A stretch of DNA of 64,000 nt from Peribacillus glennii (GTDB lineage: Bacteria; Bacillota; Bacilli; Bacillales; DSM-1321), in contig NZ_QVTD01000001.1 of the NCBI RefSeq assembly GCF_003429105.1, positions 178,251 to 242,250 of the forward strand. The letters are read 5' to 3'. Below the pieces are notes generated by a model, which did no database searches, was not told the origin of the DNA, and saw only the letters and a list, made by a program, of their open reading frames with translations. Position 1 is the stretch's first letter, and every line of letters begins with the position of its first letter. Below, one piece after another: positions 54,903 to 63,962 of this stretch. The translations under genes were made by a program, and so were the position numbers.

Positions 54903-55315
54903 TCACGAGAAATATTTGGTAATAAAATCGTCAGCAAAGCGATCACAATCGTCCTCGTGCTGTTGTGTTAGATTGCCCATGTCTACCCCTTGTTCTTTTT
55001 GAACTGAATGATGATATTCGTGAGCAATAGTGTGGATAAGCAACTGTTTAAATTTAATTTGTTCATCCGCATCCGTAGGTTTGTGTCGAAGGGAATAATC
55101 AAATAGACCATATAAAACCGATTCAATGAAGATGTGTATTTTGTCTTTGGTCGGATCGTTCCAAGCATATCTCACTTCTCCTTGATCTTTCCAAACGCCA
55201 CTGTTGACTTGGAATCTTACATCAATAGTCGTTAGGGGTGAACTTCTTTTAATTTTTCAAAAGCAATATTAAGAATTTGGGACGGCCCATTAGGGTCAAT
55301 TAGTATAAACTTCAT
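54903..55315 (-). pseudogene. Putative zinc metallopeptidase (HEYHH), one-base frameshift
   Basis: ATG 55315 starts MKFILIDPNGPSQILNIAFE and stops at HP; the next frame continues LTTIDVRFQVNSGVWKDQGE, RYAWNDPTKDKIHIFIESVL and the metal site HTIAHEYHHSVQKEQG followed by EDDCDRFADDF as a possible third-ligand helix. One base lost in the CCCC run near 55243 explains the break. Corrected length about 137 aa; a minimal HEXXH peptidase of unknown family. Confidence 0.65.
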
Positions 55316-56000
55316 AACACTTTTCATCTTCTCTTTTGGGAATAGCATCCAAAACATCCTCTCTCTCTTATTTTGCTTTAGTTTCAAAAATCGTTTCTTA
55401 GCTTTATATTAGGTATGAATTGTTCTTAAATTATTCAAACTTCAACAAATTCCTTTAAGTTAATCTGCTCCGTTAGTGGAACAAGAAAAAAGGGCTGCCA
55501 CAAGCAACCCTTAGTTTAAACAAATCCACCCGTCACTTTAAGTGTACGGTATCACAATATTTAACCTTGTTTAATAAATAATCAACATCACAATTAAGAA
55601 GTCGGTATACATCACAGAACTTCTTTTTATTTCTACCCGCAATCGTAATCTAAGCCAACTTATTAAAAATCATATTTGGCATCTCTTTCCTCAGTGGATT
55701 CTATTGCTATAGGCTATTTTTGGTTCTCTTTTTTGCATTCCTTTATTTCTTCTATATCTTCTTTTTTTAACTTGGGTTCTCTCTTGCAGCCTCATAATTT
55801 CGAGTTTCCCATCATGCAATTTTATTAAGTGGGTTAAGCTGGTTCTCATCATAAGTGAGATTTGGATTTGGTAAGGTAATTATTATTTTGTATTATGTAG
55901 GCTTAGGCTTTACTTAAATAATACAATAAAAGGAGCAATCGCTCCTTTTTCTGCTGGTATTTCAAAATTTTACATAATGTAGATTACTCAGTAATTTTGG
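55316..56000. other. Gene-free stretch with a dispersed repeat
   Basis: Contains the repeat copy at 55455-55562 and AT-rich sequence without a supported ORF. Confidence 0.45.
55455..55562 (+). repeat. Dispersed intergenic repeat, full-length copy
   Basis: Left module GTTAATCTGCTCCGTTAGTG then GAACAAGAAAA, hairpin AGGGCTGC..GCAACCCT, right module CACCCGTCACTTTAAGTGTA and ATCACAATAT. Confidence 0.75.
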
Positions 56001-57041
56001 TTATTTTTCTTTTCTAACAAATTTTTCATTTGATTTTGTACGATTGTTCGAATATTTAGCTTTATCTGCTTCTAAAAATTCCCCAATAAATGATGATTCT
56101 GTTCGATTAAGTCCCCCCATGTGAGAAGGGATTTTTAAGCTATTAGCAAATTGTGAATTCTTTATCCATGAAAAACGAAAGTCCTTAGATACTTTATTTT
56201 GACTGAAGCTAACTAACATTCCTTCCGAATCAACTGACTCAAAAGAGGCAACTTCTCTATTTAAGTCTTTAATCTTCGGTGTGCGATGTTCTTTTTATAT
56301 AATCCCTCGATTGGTCAACATCCCTAGCTTTCCGTAAGGTTAACACTCTTTTTTGCCTCTGGAATATCGTATGCTAGTCTGTCATATAGCATAATACATT
56401 TATGAGGTGAGATAGGGAGAAATAGTTGCAGCCCCCTAGTAATATAACTAAAACCTCTCGGATACCTTTTACTAATATAAAAGGAATTATAACGAACGAC
56501 AGGATTATCTGACGTAATAAATCTTCTTGCTCCTTTTTGTTCTACAATCAAGATTGGTTCTAGATCAATAACCATAGGTATACTTTCTAGAGCCATTTCT
56601 ATCATGTGATTAGCTGGTTCATTCCAACCAATTGTAAACGGTTCTAAATCGACATCTTTGAAATCAGGATGTTCCTTCATTATGGTTTTAGTCATAAAAT
56701 CAACCATATTATTTGTTGAATCTGCAGACCTTAAATTTCTTGCTTCACTTACAAGAAGAAACTTTATGAGATCAACATAATCCTTAATTCACTCGGAAAT
56801 TCATTGGTATTAATAATACCTTTAATAATGGGTGATGCTTTAGATTCAATATCTTCGTTTAGAAAGTTTTCTACTTTTTTATCAGAACCATAAAAATTGT
56901 TCTTTTGACACATATCCTTTATAGACGCATTCGAAATATATTTCCGAGTTAGTAATATTAAATGTCAATTGATTTTTTGCTATCAGAAAAATTTCTTAAA
57001 TAAAATTTTGGTACATAATGTTGCCTACTTTTTTCCCCCAT
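56001..57041 (-). pseudogene. DUF4238 protein with several frameshifts
   Basis: ATG 57041 starts MGEKSRQHYVPKFYLRNFSD, the DUF4238 hallmark (QHYVPxFYLRxF). The frame breaks within 30 codons and at least three further times. Pieces: YGSDKKVENFLNEDIESKAS, KDYVDLIKFLLVSEARNLRS, VEQKGARRFITSDNPVVRYN and PISPHKCIMLYD (the SDNP motif is typical), then a C-terminal piece ending NEKFVRKEK. Clearly a dead gene. Confidence 0.8.
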
Positions 57042-57167
57042 TATTACTCCTTTTTTTACTTTTTCTTTAATTATCTTCCTATGAAGGTGTCTTTATCAAT
57101 ACAAATTAAATAAACTGAAATATCCGTCCCTATTTTGAGATTTCCTTCTTCAGCTAACCGGCCCTTT

Positions 57168-57226
57168 AGTGGAACAAGAAAAGCTGCTTCAAAAGCAGCT
57201 AGGATCTTATACTCAAGCACCCGTTT
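57168..57226 (+). repeat. Dispersed repeat core identical to 27018-27076
   Basis: Exact 59-bp match to the copy inside the tRNA-Val element; here it continues into a complete right module GTTTGTTTAAGTACCATTCT and TCACAAT. It lies between the DUF4238 pseudogene and ktrB. Confidence 0.85.
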
Positions 57227-57381
57227 GTTTAAGTACCATTCTTCACAATCAAAACTGTCTCAAATATAACTAAAAAGTGCGTTAACCAATCCCTCGTCAT
57301 CAACACACCAATATTTGAAAATAGAATGTAAAAAGATTAAGATGAAAACAAAAGTAAATTGTAGTCTTTAGGAGAAAAAAT

Positions 57382-58737
57382 ATGACTTTTTTTAATCACA
57401 TAAAAAGATTAAAGACAATAAATCTACATCCTGCCCATATTCTGGTTCTAGGTTTTCTGGTCTTAATTTTTATAGGTACTTGCCTATTTATGATTCCAGC
57501 AGCAACAAAAGACAGGCATCACCTTAGCTTAATTGATGCCTTGTTTGAAGCCACTTCGGCAGTTTGTGTAACAGGATTAGCCGTTGTTGATACAGGGACC
57601 ACCTTTACTTTATTTGGTCAAATTATCCTATTAGCCCTTATTCAACTGGGTGGCTGGGGATTTATGACCAGTGGAATACTGATGTTTATCATACTTGGGA
57701 AAAAGATCGGCTTAAAACAAAGACTGTTACTTCAAGAATCGTTAAACACATTCTCACTACAAGGAATTATACGATTGCTTCAACGAGTTATTATCATCAC
57801 GTTAATAGTGGAAGCCCTTGGGGCAATCGCCTTGGCTATCCGTTGGTCCCAGGAAATGAGTTGGGGTCAAGCCCTATATTACGGAATATTCCATTCTATT
57901 TCTGCTTTTAATAATGCTGGGTTTGGTCTTGAAGCGGATAGTTTAAGTAAATGGGTTGGTGATCCCACTATAAATATCGTCATAACCTCATTATTTATTC
58001 TTGGCGGTATAGGCTTTTTTGTGGTTGCCGATATATTCGAAAAGAGGAATTTGAGAAAGGTCTCTCTTCACACTAAGATAACGTTAAGTTTTACTTTGGT
58101 TATCAATATAGTTAGTACACTTATCATATTTGGTTTGGAATATGATAATCCAGGTACTCTAGGAAGTTTGGGGACGACCGATAAGTGGTGGGCTGCTTAT
58201 TTCCAGGGAGTTGTTCCTCGTACTGCTGGTTTTAATTCAATTGATATTAGTCAAATGACATTAAGTTCTCAAGTTTATATAATGGGGTTAATGTTTATAG
58301 GTGCAGGGTCGGGTTCAGTAGCAGGTGGAATCAAAGTAACAACATTTGCTCTCTTGTTACTGGCTCTTTGGTCTGTCGTTACTAACAAAGAAGATATAAA
58401 TATCTTTAAACGCAGAGTTCCTAAGACACTTGTATTTAGAGCGCTATCCATTGCTGTTTCTGGAGTTATTTTTATTTTCTTGATCTTCTTTTTACTGACA
58501 ATAACAGAAAAAGGAGCAGAAATGTCTAAAATACTATTTGAAACAGTCTCAGCTTTTGGAACAGTCGGAATGAGTGCTGGATTAACAATGGAATTAAGTC
58601 CTATGGGGCGGATTTTAATTACAGTAATGATGTTTATAGGAAGAGTAGGTCCTTTAACAATGGCTTTTGCACTAGCCATCCACGCAAATAATAAAGCGAA
58701 GATTCGTTATGCTGAGGAAAAAATATTAATTGGCTAA
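57382..58737 (+). CDS. Potassium uptake protein, KtrB/KtrD (TrkH) family
   Basis: A 451-aa TrkH-type transporter with four M1-P-M2 units. Selectivity-filter glycines are visible in SAVCVTGLAVVD, FNNAGFGLEADS, PRTAGFNSIDIS and FGTVGMSAGLTM; GAGSGSVAGGIKVTT is also a family segment. It imports K+ (with Na+) together with a KtrA/KtrC regulator not encoded here, so it resembles the unpaired KtrD of B. subtilis. ATG 57382 follows AGGAGA. Terminator directly downstream. Confidence 0.93.
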   Translation: MTFFNHIKRLKTINLHPAHILVLGFLVLIFIGTCLFMIPAATKDRHHLSLIDALFEATSAVCVTGLAVVDTGTTFTLFGQIILLALIQLGGWGFMTSGILMFIILGKKIGLKQRLLLQESLNTFSLQGIIRLLQRVIIITLIVEALGAIALAIRWSQEMSWGQALYYGIFHSISAFNNAGFGLEADSLSKWVGDPTINIVITSLFILGGIGFFVVADIFEKRNLRKVSLHTKITLSFTLVINIVSTLIIFGLEYDNPGTLGSLGTTDKWWAAYFQGVVPRTAGFNSIDISQMTLSSQVYIMGLMFIGAGSGSVAGGIKVTTFALLLLALWSVVTNKEDINIFKRRVPKTLVFRALSIAVSGVIFIFLIFFLLTITEKGAEMSKILFETVSAFGTVGMSAGLTMELSPMGRILITVMMFIGRVGPLTMAFALAIHANNKAKIRYAEEKILIG

Positions 58738-58766
58738 AAAGCACTGGTCCAAACAGTGCTTTTTTA
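58736..58766 (+). terminator. Rho-independent terminator
   Basis: AAAAAGCACTG / CAGTGCTTTTTT with a short loop, overlapping the ktrB stop. Confidence 0.9.
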
Positions 58767-58788
58767 AATAACTACTAGTTCCTTGTTT

Positions 58789-58840
58789 GGCTAACCTGCC
58801 CCTTTAGTGGAGCAAGAAAAGCTGCCCAAAAACAGCTCCA
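58789..58840 (+). repeat. Dispersed intergenic repeat, left half
   Basis: GGCTAACCTGCCCCTTTAGT, GGAGCAAGAAAAGCTGCCC and a GCTG..CAGC hairpin; the right module is degenerate or absent. Confidence 0.7.
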
Positions 58841-59004
58841 AATTTTAAAACACCTAATTCTGTGGAATCTTTCTCGTTATTATATGGAGAGGCGGGCATG
58901 TTATCCTTGTTCGGCAGAGCCAGTTTGTTGGATGTAACAGGCTTCATGGCTCGATATCTTGCCCGTAGAGGCTCCATGTAAAGTGACAATGAAAACGCAG
59001 CAAG

Positions 59005-59439
59005 TTAACCACGTCTTCCTCCTCTTCCACCTCGTTTTCCTTCAGTGTTACGTTTTAGAGAAGATAAGCTCTCTTCACTACTCTTCAAGAATTTAGACAT
59101 TTTATCTTCAAAGGTTTCTCTTGGTTTAAAATTACCTCTAGAACGATCATTCCCTCTACCTTGAGTGGGGCGAGGACGTTGCTTATAAGAAGATTGTCCT
59201 TCAGGTTTATCTATGGTTTGCTTTATCGACAAGGCAACCTTTCCTTCTTTTTCACTCAACACTTTAACTTCAACCATATCGCCTATTTTGAGATGATCAT
59301 TAACATCTTTTACATAGCTATCAGCAACTTCACTGATATGCACTAGACCTGTTGTTCCTCCAGGTAATTCTACGAATGCTCCAAAATTAGTGATACCTGT
59401 TACTTTACCTTGTACCTTACTTCCTAGTTCAATTGACAT
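59005..59439 (-). CDS. yabR: S1 domain RNA-binding protein (YabR-like)
   Basis: A 144-aa protein: S1 domain in residues 1-75 (GSKVQGKVTGITNFGAFVEL, GLVHISEVADSYVKDV, EGKVALSIKQT), then a basic, glycine/arginine-rich tail with FEDKMSKFLKSSEESLSSLK and KRGGRGGRRG. The C-terminal block is specific to YabR rather than YugI. Probably ribosome- or RNA-associated. AGGAGGAA precedes ATG 59439. Confidence 0.88.
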   Translation of the reverse strand: MSIELGSKVQGKVTGITNFGAFVELPGGTTGLVHISEVADSYVKDVNDHLKIGDMVEVKVLSEKEGKVALSIKQTIDKPEGQSSYKQRPRPTQGRGNDRSRGNFKPRETFEDKMSKFLKSSEESLSSLKRNTEGKRGGRGGRRG

Positions 59440-59532
59440 GAAAATAATGTTCCTCCTCGATATGTTAATAACAGTTTATTATAACAAAGTATTAATGATT
59501 ATAATATCAAATTTGATACTTTTAGAGCAGGA

Positions 59533-59732
59533 TCATTGTTTATTTTCGTTTATTCGCTGTCGTGTCACTTGTGGCGGTTGGCATACGTCACATTTACGTT
59601 GGTTATTATTTTTAAATTTGGTAAATGTTTTTTCAAAGTTGCTACCACATGCACATTTAAATAGTAACTTTTGAGAAAAACCGTGATATGAATAAGATAC
59701 CTTCAATGTGTTTAATTGAGTGCCAACTCATG
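59533..59732 (-). pseudogene. Zinc-ribbon protein fragment
   Basis: A minus-strand frame contains KLLFKCACGSNFEKTFTKFK and RKCDVCQPPQVTRQRI, i.e. CxC and CxxC pairs of a treble-clef or zinc-ribbon fold. It opens after a stop and has no start with a ribosome binding site, so it is probably a 5'-truncated remnant. Confidence 0.45.
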
Positions 59733-59832
59733 TTATATGAGGAAAAATCGGACTAAAGGGCATGACAGTGTCAATTTTATGTGACAAAGCAAAAATATCA
59801 CCTTTTCCAAAAGTAAATAATGATTTAGGCAG

Positions 59833-59890
59833 GCGACATCGACAGCCATTGATCCAGCAGCAGGATAGAGCCATCATGTCGCTTTTTTTT
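59833..59890 (+). terminator. Terminator-like hairpin
   Basis: GCGACAT pairs with ATGTCGC across a structured 36-nt loop and is followed by eight T residues. No upstream gene on this strand is recognised in the 59733-60179 gap. Confidence 0.5.
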
Positions 59891-60060
59891 CAACAGCCTT
59901 CTAATCCCTTGTTCACTTAGGTGACAGATGATCGTACTTTCCGGTTTTTGCCTTCATCGATCATACATAGGCCATAGCAGTCACATTAAGACTTGATGTG
60001 GCCCATGAGATGATGGCACATTAAATTAGCAGTAGCATGATTATGCTTAGAAAAGTTTCA

Positions 60061-60087
60061 AAAAGACTGCTCTTTTCGGAGCAGTCT
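60061..60087 (-). terminator. Terminator of zupT
   Basis: GACTGCTC / GAGCAGTC with a 6-nt loop and five T residues on the minus strand, 93 nt after the zupT stop. Confidence 0.8.
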
Positions 60088-60179
60088 ACTTATGTGCATG
60101 TAAGGCCGGTTTATGATGTCACGCATAGCCGTCAGCAGTGTCCCACAGTAGTGGGAAGGATTAGCCGTTTCCATTAAGA

Positions 60180-60980
60180 TTAGATAAACAACAACAAGCT
60201 AAGGGCCATGACTGCCATGCCACCAATCAAACCGTATATGGATACGTGCCCTTCATCATATTTTTTAGCAGCAGGAATCAATCCATCAAGTGATATAAAA
60301 ACCATGATGCCAGCCACCGCAGCAAACACCATGCCAAACATTACATCGTTAAGGAACGGCATTAAGATCAGGTATGCAATAATCGCACCGACCGGCTCCG
60401 ATAATCCTGATAAAAATGACAGCTTAAAGGCTTTCTTCTTGTTACCCGTGGCAAAGTAAATCGGCACGGCCACTGCAATTCCCTCCGGTATGTTATGGAT
60501 AGCAATGGCAAATGCAATGGCCATCCCAAGACTGGGATCTTGCAGAGCCGAAGTGAATGTAGCAATTCCCTCGGGAAAATTATGAATGGCAATGGCTAAC
60601 GCAGTGAATGTACCCATTTTCAATAATGCAGTCTCTTCAACGGAGGAATTCATATCCTCTACCTTCTGGTGTTCATGAGGATTCCCTTGTGTAGGTATAA
60701 ATTTGTCAATCAAGGCTATAAGGACCATCCCTGCAAAGAACCCGCCAACGGTCAGCCAGTTACCTAACTGGACTCCAACACTATCAACCAGGGCAGTCTT
60801 GGCTTTCACAAAAATTTCTACCAATGAAACATAAATCATAACACCCGCCGAAAAACCGAGCGTCAAAGATAGAAATTTTTTGTTCGTCTTTCTTGTAAGT
60901 AACGCAATAACACTTCCAATTCCGGTTGCCAGTCCGGCTAACAATGTTAGGCTAAAAGCCAAAATCACATTTTCTTCCAT
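60180..60980 (-). CDS. zupT: ZIP family divalent metal transporter
   Basis: A 266-aa protein with eight membrane helices and the ZIP metal-site motifs AIAIHNFPEGIATF and AIAIHNIPEGIAVAV (helices IV and V). The loop between helices III and IV has a short HEHQK histidine segment. It imports zinc and possibly iron or manganese. GGGGAG precedes ATG 60980. It lies next to mntH, giving two metal importers on the same strand. Confidence 0.92.
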   Translation of the reverse strand: MEENVILAFSLTLLAGLATGIGSVIALLTRKTNKKFLSLTLGFSAGVMIYVSLVEIFVKAKTALVDSVGVQLGNWLTVGGFFAGMVLIALIDKFIPTQGNPHEHQKVEDMNSSVEETALLKMGTFTALAIAIHNFPEGIATFTSALQDPSLGMAIAFAIAIHNIPEGIAVAVPIYFATGNKKKAFKLSFLSGLSEPVGAIIAYLILMPFLNDVMFGMVFAAVAGIMVFISLDGLIPAAKKYDEGHVSIYGLIGGMAVMALSLLLFI

Positions 60981-61097
60981 CGGTCTATCTCCCCCTGCAA
61001 ACGGTTGCTGCCATTTTCACCTTACTACATACTACACTGAAAACAAGGACGAACTGTCTCCTATGAGAAACTTAAACATAACTCATATAGATTAAGA

Positions 61098-62384
61098 TTA
61101 ATGAAAGGTCTCAAAAAGCAGAAAAATATTTAATAAAATGACGATTCCTGCTATGACCCAGCCTAGTACTGTTGTCAGCCTATGATTGGTAAGCCCGCCC
61201 ATGATTTTTTTGTTGCTCGTAAAAATAATCAATGGAATCAGAGCGAATGCAATGCCAAACGATAGAATGACTTGACTCATGACCAGGGCATTTGTCGGAT
61301 TAATACCAGATATGATAATGAGTAAAGGTGGCACTATTGTGATAGCACGCCGTAAATACAGATTTATTTTCCTGTTTATAAATCCTTGCATCACCACATC
61401 GCCAGCCAGCGTACCGACTGAAGAACTGGACAACCCGGCAATTAACAGGCTTAGTCCGAAAGAAATCGACGCAATAGGACCAACTAAATGGCCAAATTGA
61501 TGAAAGGCTGTAGACAAGTCTTCAATGATCAGACCGTTTTTGAAAAAAAGCGATGCAGAAACAATCAGCATACTCATGTTAATGGCCCCAGCCAGCATCA
61601 TGGCAATAATGATATCCAAAAATTCCAGTTTGAATATTTGCTTTTTGTCGAAGTCGTTCTGTCCTACCACACGCTTTTGAGTAAGGGAGGAATGGAGATA
61701 GATCGCATGAGGCATGACCGTCGCCCCCAGAATGCCGGAAGCTAAAAGAATGCTGTCTACCCCTACAAACTTCGGAGTAAAAACCCCTTCCGCAACAGCA
61801 CTTATATCAGGCTTTGCCAACACTACCTGACAGGCGAATGCTACTACCACAATCATAACCATCGCTGCTATGCCTGCCTCCAATGAGCGGTATCCACGAC
61901 GCTGCAATTCCAAAATAAGGAAAGATGCCGCCGCAGTGATGAGTGCAGCAGGAAGCATAGGTATATCAAATAGTAAATTAAGTCCTAAAGCAGCCCCGAT
62001 AAATTCTGCCAAATCGGTTGCAATGATAACCAGTTCACTTTGTATCCACAAAAAAAGAGCTACGGATGTTGGGAATAAATCACGTGCTACTTCCGGTAAA
62101 TTCATACCCGTCGCAATTCCCAGTTTGGCAGATAAGGATTGTATTAATACGGCCATTATATTAGATACGGCAATCACCCATAGCAAAAGATAACCGAATT
62201 TTGAACCAGCCGTTATATTGGTTGCAAAATTGCCAGGATCTATATACGCAACAGAGGCAATGAAAGCCGGTCCGAGGAAGGGTAAAATCCTTTTTAAACC
62301 AGTTACATCCCCTCTTAGTACTGCCTCCGCGGAAATTAATGTCTTATTTTTTAGTATGATGGTTTCGGGCTTTTGTTTTTTCAA
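61098..62384 (-). CDS. mntH: Nramp-type manganese transporter
   Basis: A 428-aa protein with eleven membrane helices. Metal-site motifs: SVAYIDPGNFATN (helix 1, Asp-Pro-Gly-Asn) and GATVMPHAIYLHSSL (helix 6, Met-Pro-His). Proton-coupled uptake of Mn2+. TTG 62384 follows AGGGGGG at 6 nt. Two MntR-type operator sites lie immediately upstream, so expression should be shut off by high manganese. Confidence 0.95.
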   Translation of the reverse strand: MKKQKPETIILKNKTLISAEAVLRGDVTGLKRILPFLGPAFIASVAYIDPGNFATNITAGSKFGYLLLWVIAVSNIMAVLIQSLSAKLGIATGMNLPEVARDLFPTSVALFLWIQSELVIIATDLAEFIGAALGLNLLFDIPMLPAALITAAASFLILELQRRGYRSLEAGIAAMVMIVVVAFACQVVLAKPDISAVAEGVFTPKFVGVDSILLASGILGATVMPHAIYLHSSLTQKRVVGQNDFDKKQIFKLEFLDIIIAMMLAGAINMSMLIVSASLFFKNGLIIEDLSTAFHQFGHLVGPIASISFGLSLLIAGLSSSSVGTLAGDVVMQGFINRKINLYLRRAITIVPPLLIIISGINPTNALVMSQVILSFGIAFALIPLIIFTSNKKIMGGLTNHRLTTVLGWVIAGIVILLNIFLLFETFH

Positions 62385-62387
62385 ATT

Positions 62388-62409
62388 GTTTCCCCCCTAC
62401 GCAAAATTA
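62388..62409 (-). promoter_or_regulatory. Second MntR-like operator
   Basis: On the minus strand TAATTTTGCGTAGGGGGGAA AC resembles the MntR box and overlaps the mntH ribosome binding site. Confidence 0.5.
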
Positions 62410-62424
62410 AGCCTGTTCTAAAAA

Positions 62425-62444
62425 AGTTTCCCTAGAGCAAAATT
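62425..62444 (-). promoter_or_regulatory. MntR operator of mntH
   Basis: AATTTTGCTCTAGGGAAACT on the minus strand is very close to the Bacillus MntR box (AGTTTTGCATGAGGGAAACT in the B. subtilis mntH region, from memory), 41 nt upstream of the start. Confidence 0.8.
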
Positions 62445-62825
62445 CGCTACTTATATCTTAAGGCATTGTTAGAATTATGTAAAATACTTCGAATGGGAAT
62501 TTTCTATTTAACCACGTGACTCGATCATCCATATAGTGAAATTCTTATGATCTGTAGAAAAGAACCCCGAGCCGTGGAAAATCTTGTAGTAAATAAATTA
62601 GGATGCTAATAAAAGGATAGGAACTATAACGATTTTAAGAGGGCATAAAGCATTCTATATAATTTGAAACCTTGATTGCTTTCATTTTGAAATATAGCCT
62701 CTTAACGTAAAAAGAAACCAGGAGGAAGAGATTTTCTTGCGGTTTTAAAATTCACCTGCTATTCTAAATCCCGTGTTATGCTGGATAGGATAAGGAGCTC
62801 CATCCCTTTTACTGGAGGTTTTTTT
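62445..62825. other. Divergent intergenic region
   Basis: About 380 bases between mntH and the YibE/F pair. It must hold promoters for both directions; no further structure is recognised. Confidence 0.4.
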
Positions 62826-63962
62826 TTGAAGGTTAATATAAACAAATTTACAAAAATAACGTACAAACACCTTATTTTCTTTAGCTTGTTAGGATTATGC
62901 TTTGCGATATCCGTTTTTTTTGTGAATCACAATGATTCCTTCTATGAACGCCCCATAGCCGAGGTCGTCAAAGTGTCGTTGGCTGATAAAACGAAAATGA
63001 CCGATATCCATGGTAATGAAGATTACCTATTCAAGCAACGTATAATAGGAAAACTAAAAAATGGTAACAGAAAAGGACAGCTTATTCATTTAACCAATGA
63101 GTATTCATCATCCGGAGCCTTTGACCAAGAATATGGCGTAGGGGATAAGCTGTTTGTCTCAGTCAATAAGAAAGAGGAACAAGATTCATTAACTGGCACC
63201 ATAAAAGAGGTCAAACGTGACCATCATATTGTCATCACTGCATGGATTTTTATCTTTATTCTGCTTATTGTCGGTAAAAAGCAAGGGCTGTTCTCCATCA
63301 TAAGTTTGGCAGTCAATGCCATTATATTGTCTTATGCACTGGATGTTTATCGTAATGCATCGCATGTGAGCCTGGTGCTGATATGCAGCATAAGTGCCAT
63401 TTTGTTCACGGTGTTTTCTTTGCTGCTGGTCAATGGCTTTAACGAAAAAACATATGCTGCGATTGTTGCTACCCTGCTTGCAACGTTTCTTTCACTATTG
63501 ATTGCCTTTCTTGTCATGAGGCTGACTTTGGAAAGTGGGCTCCGATACGAAGAAATGCAATTCTTGACCCGTCCTTATCGAATGGTGTTTATGGCCGGGT
63601 TATTGGTCGGATCTTTGGGTGCGGTAATGGATGTAGCCATTACCATGTCTTCTTCCATTTTTGGGTTGTATGAAAACAATAACAACATATCCATAAAAGC
63701 ACTGAAGACTTCTGGAATGGAGATTGGGAAGGATATAATGGGAACCATGACCAATATTTTGTTCTTTGCCTATATAAGCGGTTCCATTCCCTTGCTTATT
63801 TTGTATTTGAAGAATGCGTCTGCCTTAGGTTTTACCCTCTCCATGAACCTATCATTAGAAATGGCTCGGGCCCTAGCTGGCGGGATTGGAATTGTGCTCA
63901 CCATACCGATTGGTCTTTATACCTCCATCTTCTTCATTAATCAAAAGAGGGCGAGATTATGA
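62826..63962 (+). CDS. YibE/F family membrane protein
   Basis: TTG 62826 is chosen because GGAGG lies 7 nt upstream; the frame is open 16 codons further. About 378 aa: one N-terminal helix, an extracytoplasmic beta-rich domain (VVKVSLADKTKMTDIHGNED ... VGDKLFVSVNKK) and seven or eight membrane helices with FMAGLLVGSLGAVMDVAITM and SSSIFGLYENN, the YibE/F signature. Function unknown. Its stop overlaps the next start (ATGA), so it is coupled to a second YibE/F gene. Confidence 0.9.
   Translation: MKVNINKFTKITYKHLIFFSLLGLCFAISVFFVNHNDSFYERPIAEVVKVSLADKTKMTDIHGNEDYLFKQRIIGKLKNGNRKGQLIHLTNEYSSSGAFDQEYGVGDKLFVSVNKKEEQDSLTGTIKEVKRDHHIVITAWIFIFILLIVGKKQGLFSIISLAVNAIILSYALDVYRNASHVSLVLICSISAILFTVFSLLLVNGFNEKTYAAIVATLLATFLSLLIAFLVMRLTLESGLRYEEMQFLTRPYRMVFMAGLLVGSLGAVMDVAITMSSSIFGLYENNNNISIKALKTSGMEIGKDIMGTMTNILFFAYISGSIPLLILYLKNASALGFTLSMNLSLEMARALAGGIGIVLTIPIGLYTSIFFINQKRARL

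Noticed and set aside
26399..58840. The dispersed repeats as true integron attC sites
   Set aside because: They contain GTTAG cores and are mostly in one orientation, but they do not match the GTTRRRY consensus well, the paired outer sites are not evident, and no IntI-type integrase is in the window. Kept only as an analogy.
58804..58989. 61-codon minus-strand ORF before the yabR-like gene
   Set aside because: It overlaps a dispersed repeat copy and lacks a ribosome binding site; the composition is not convincing.
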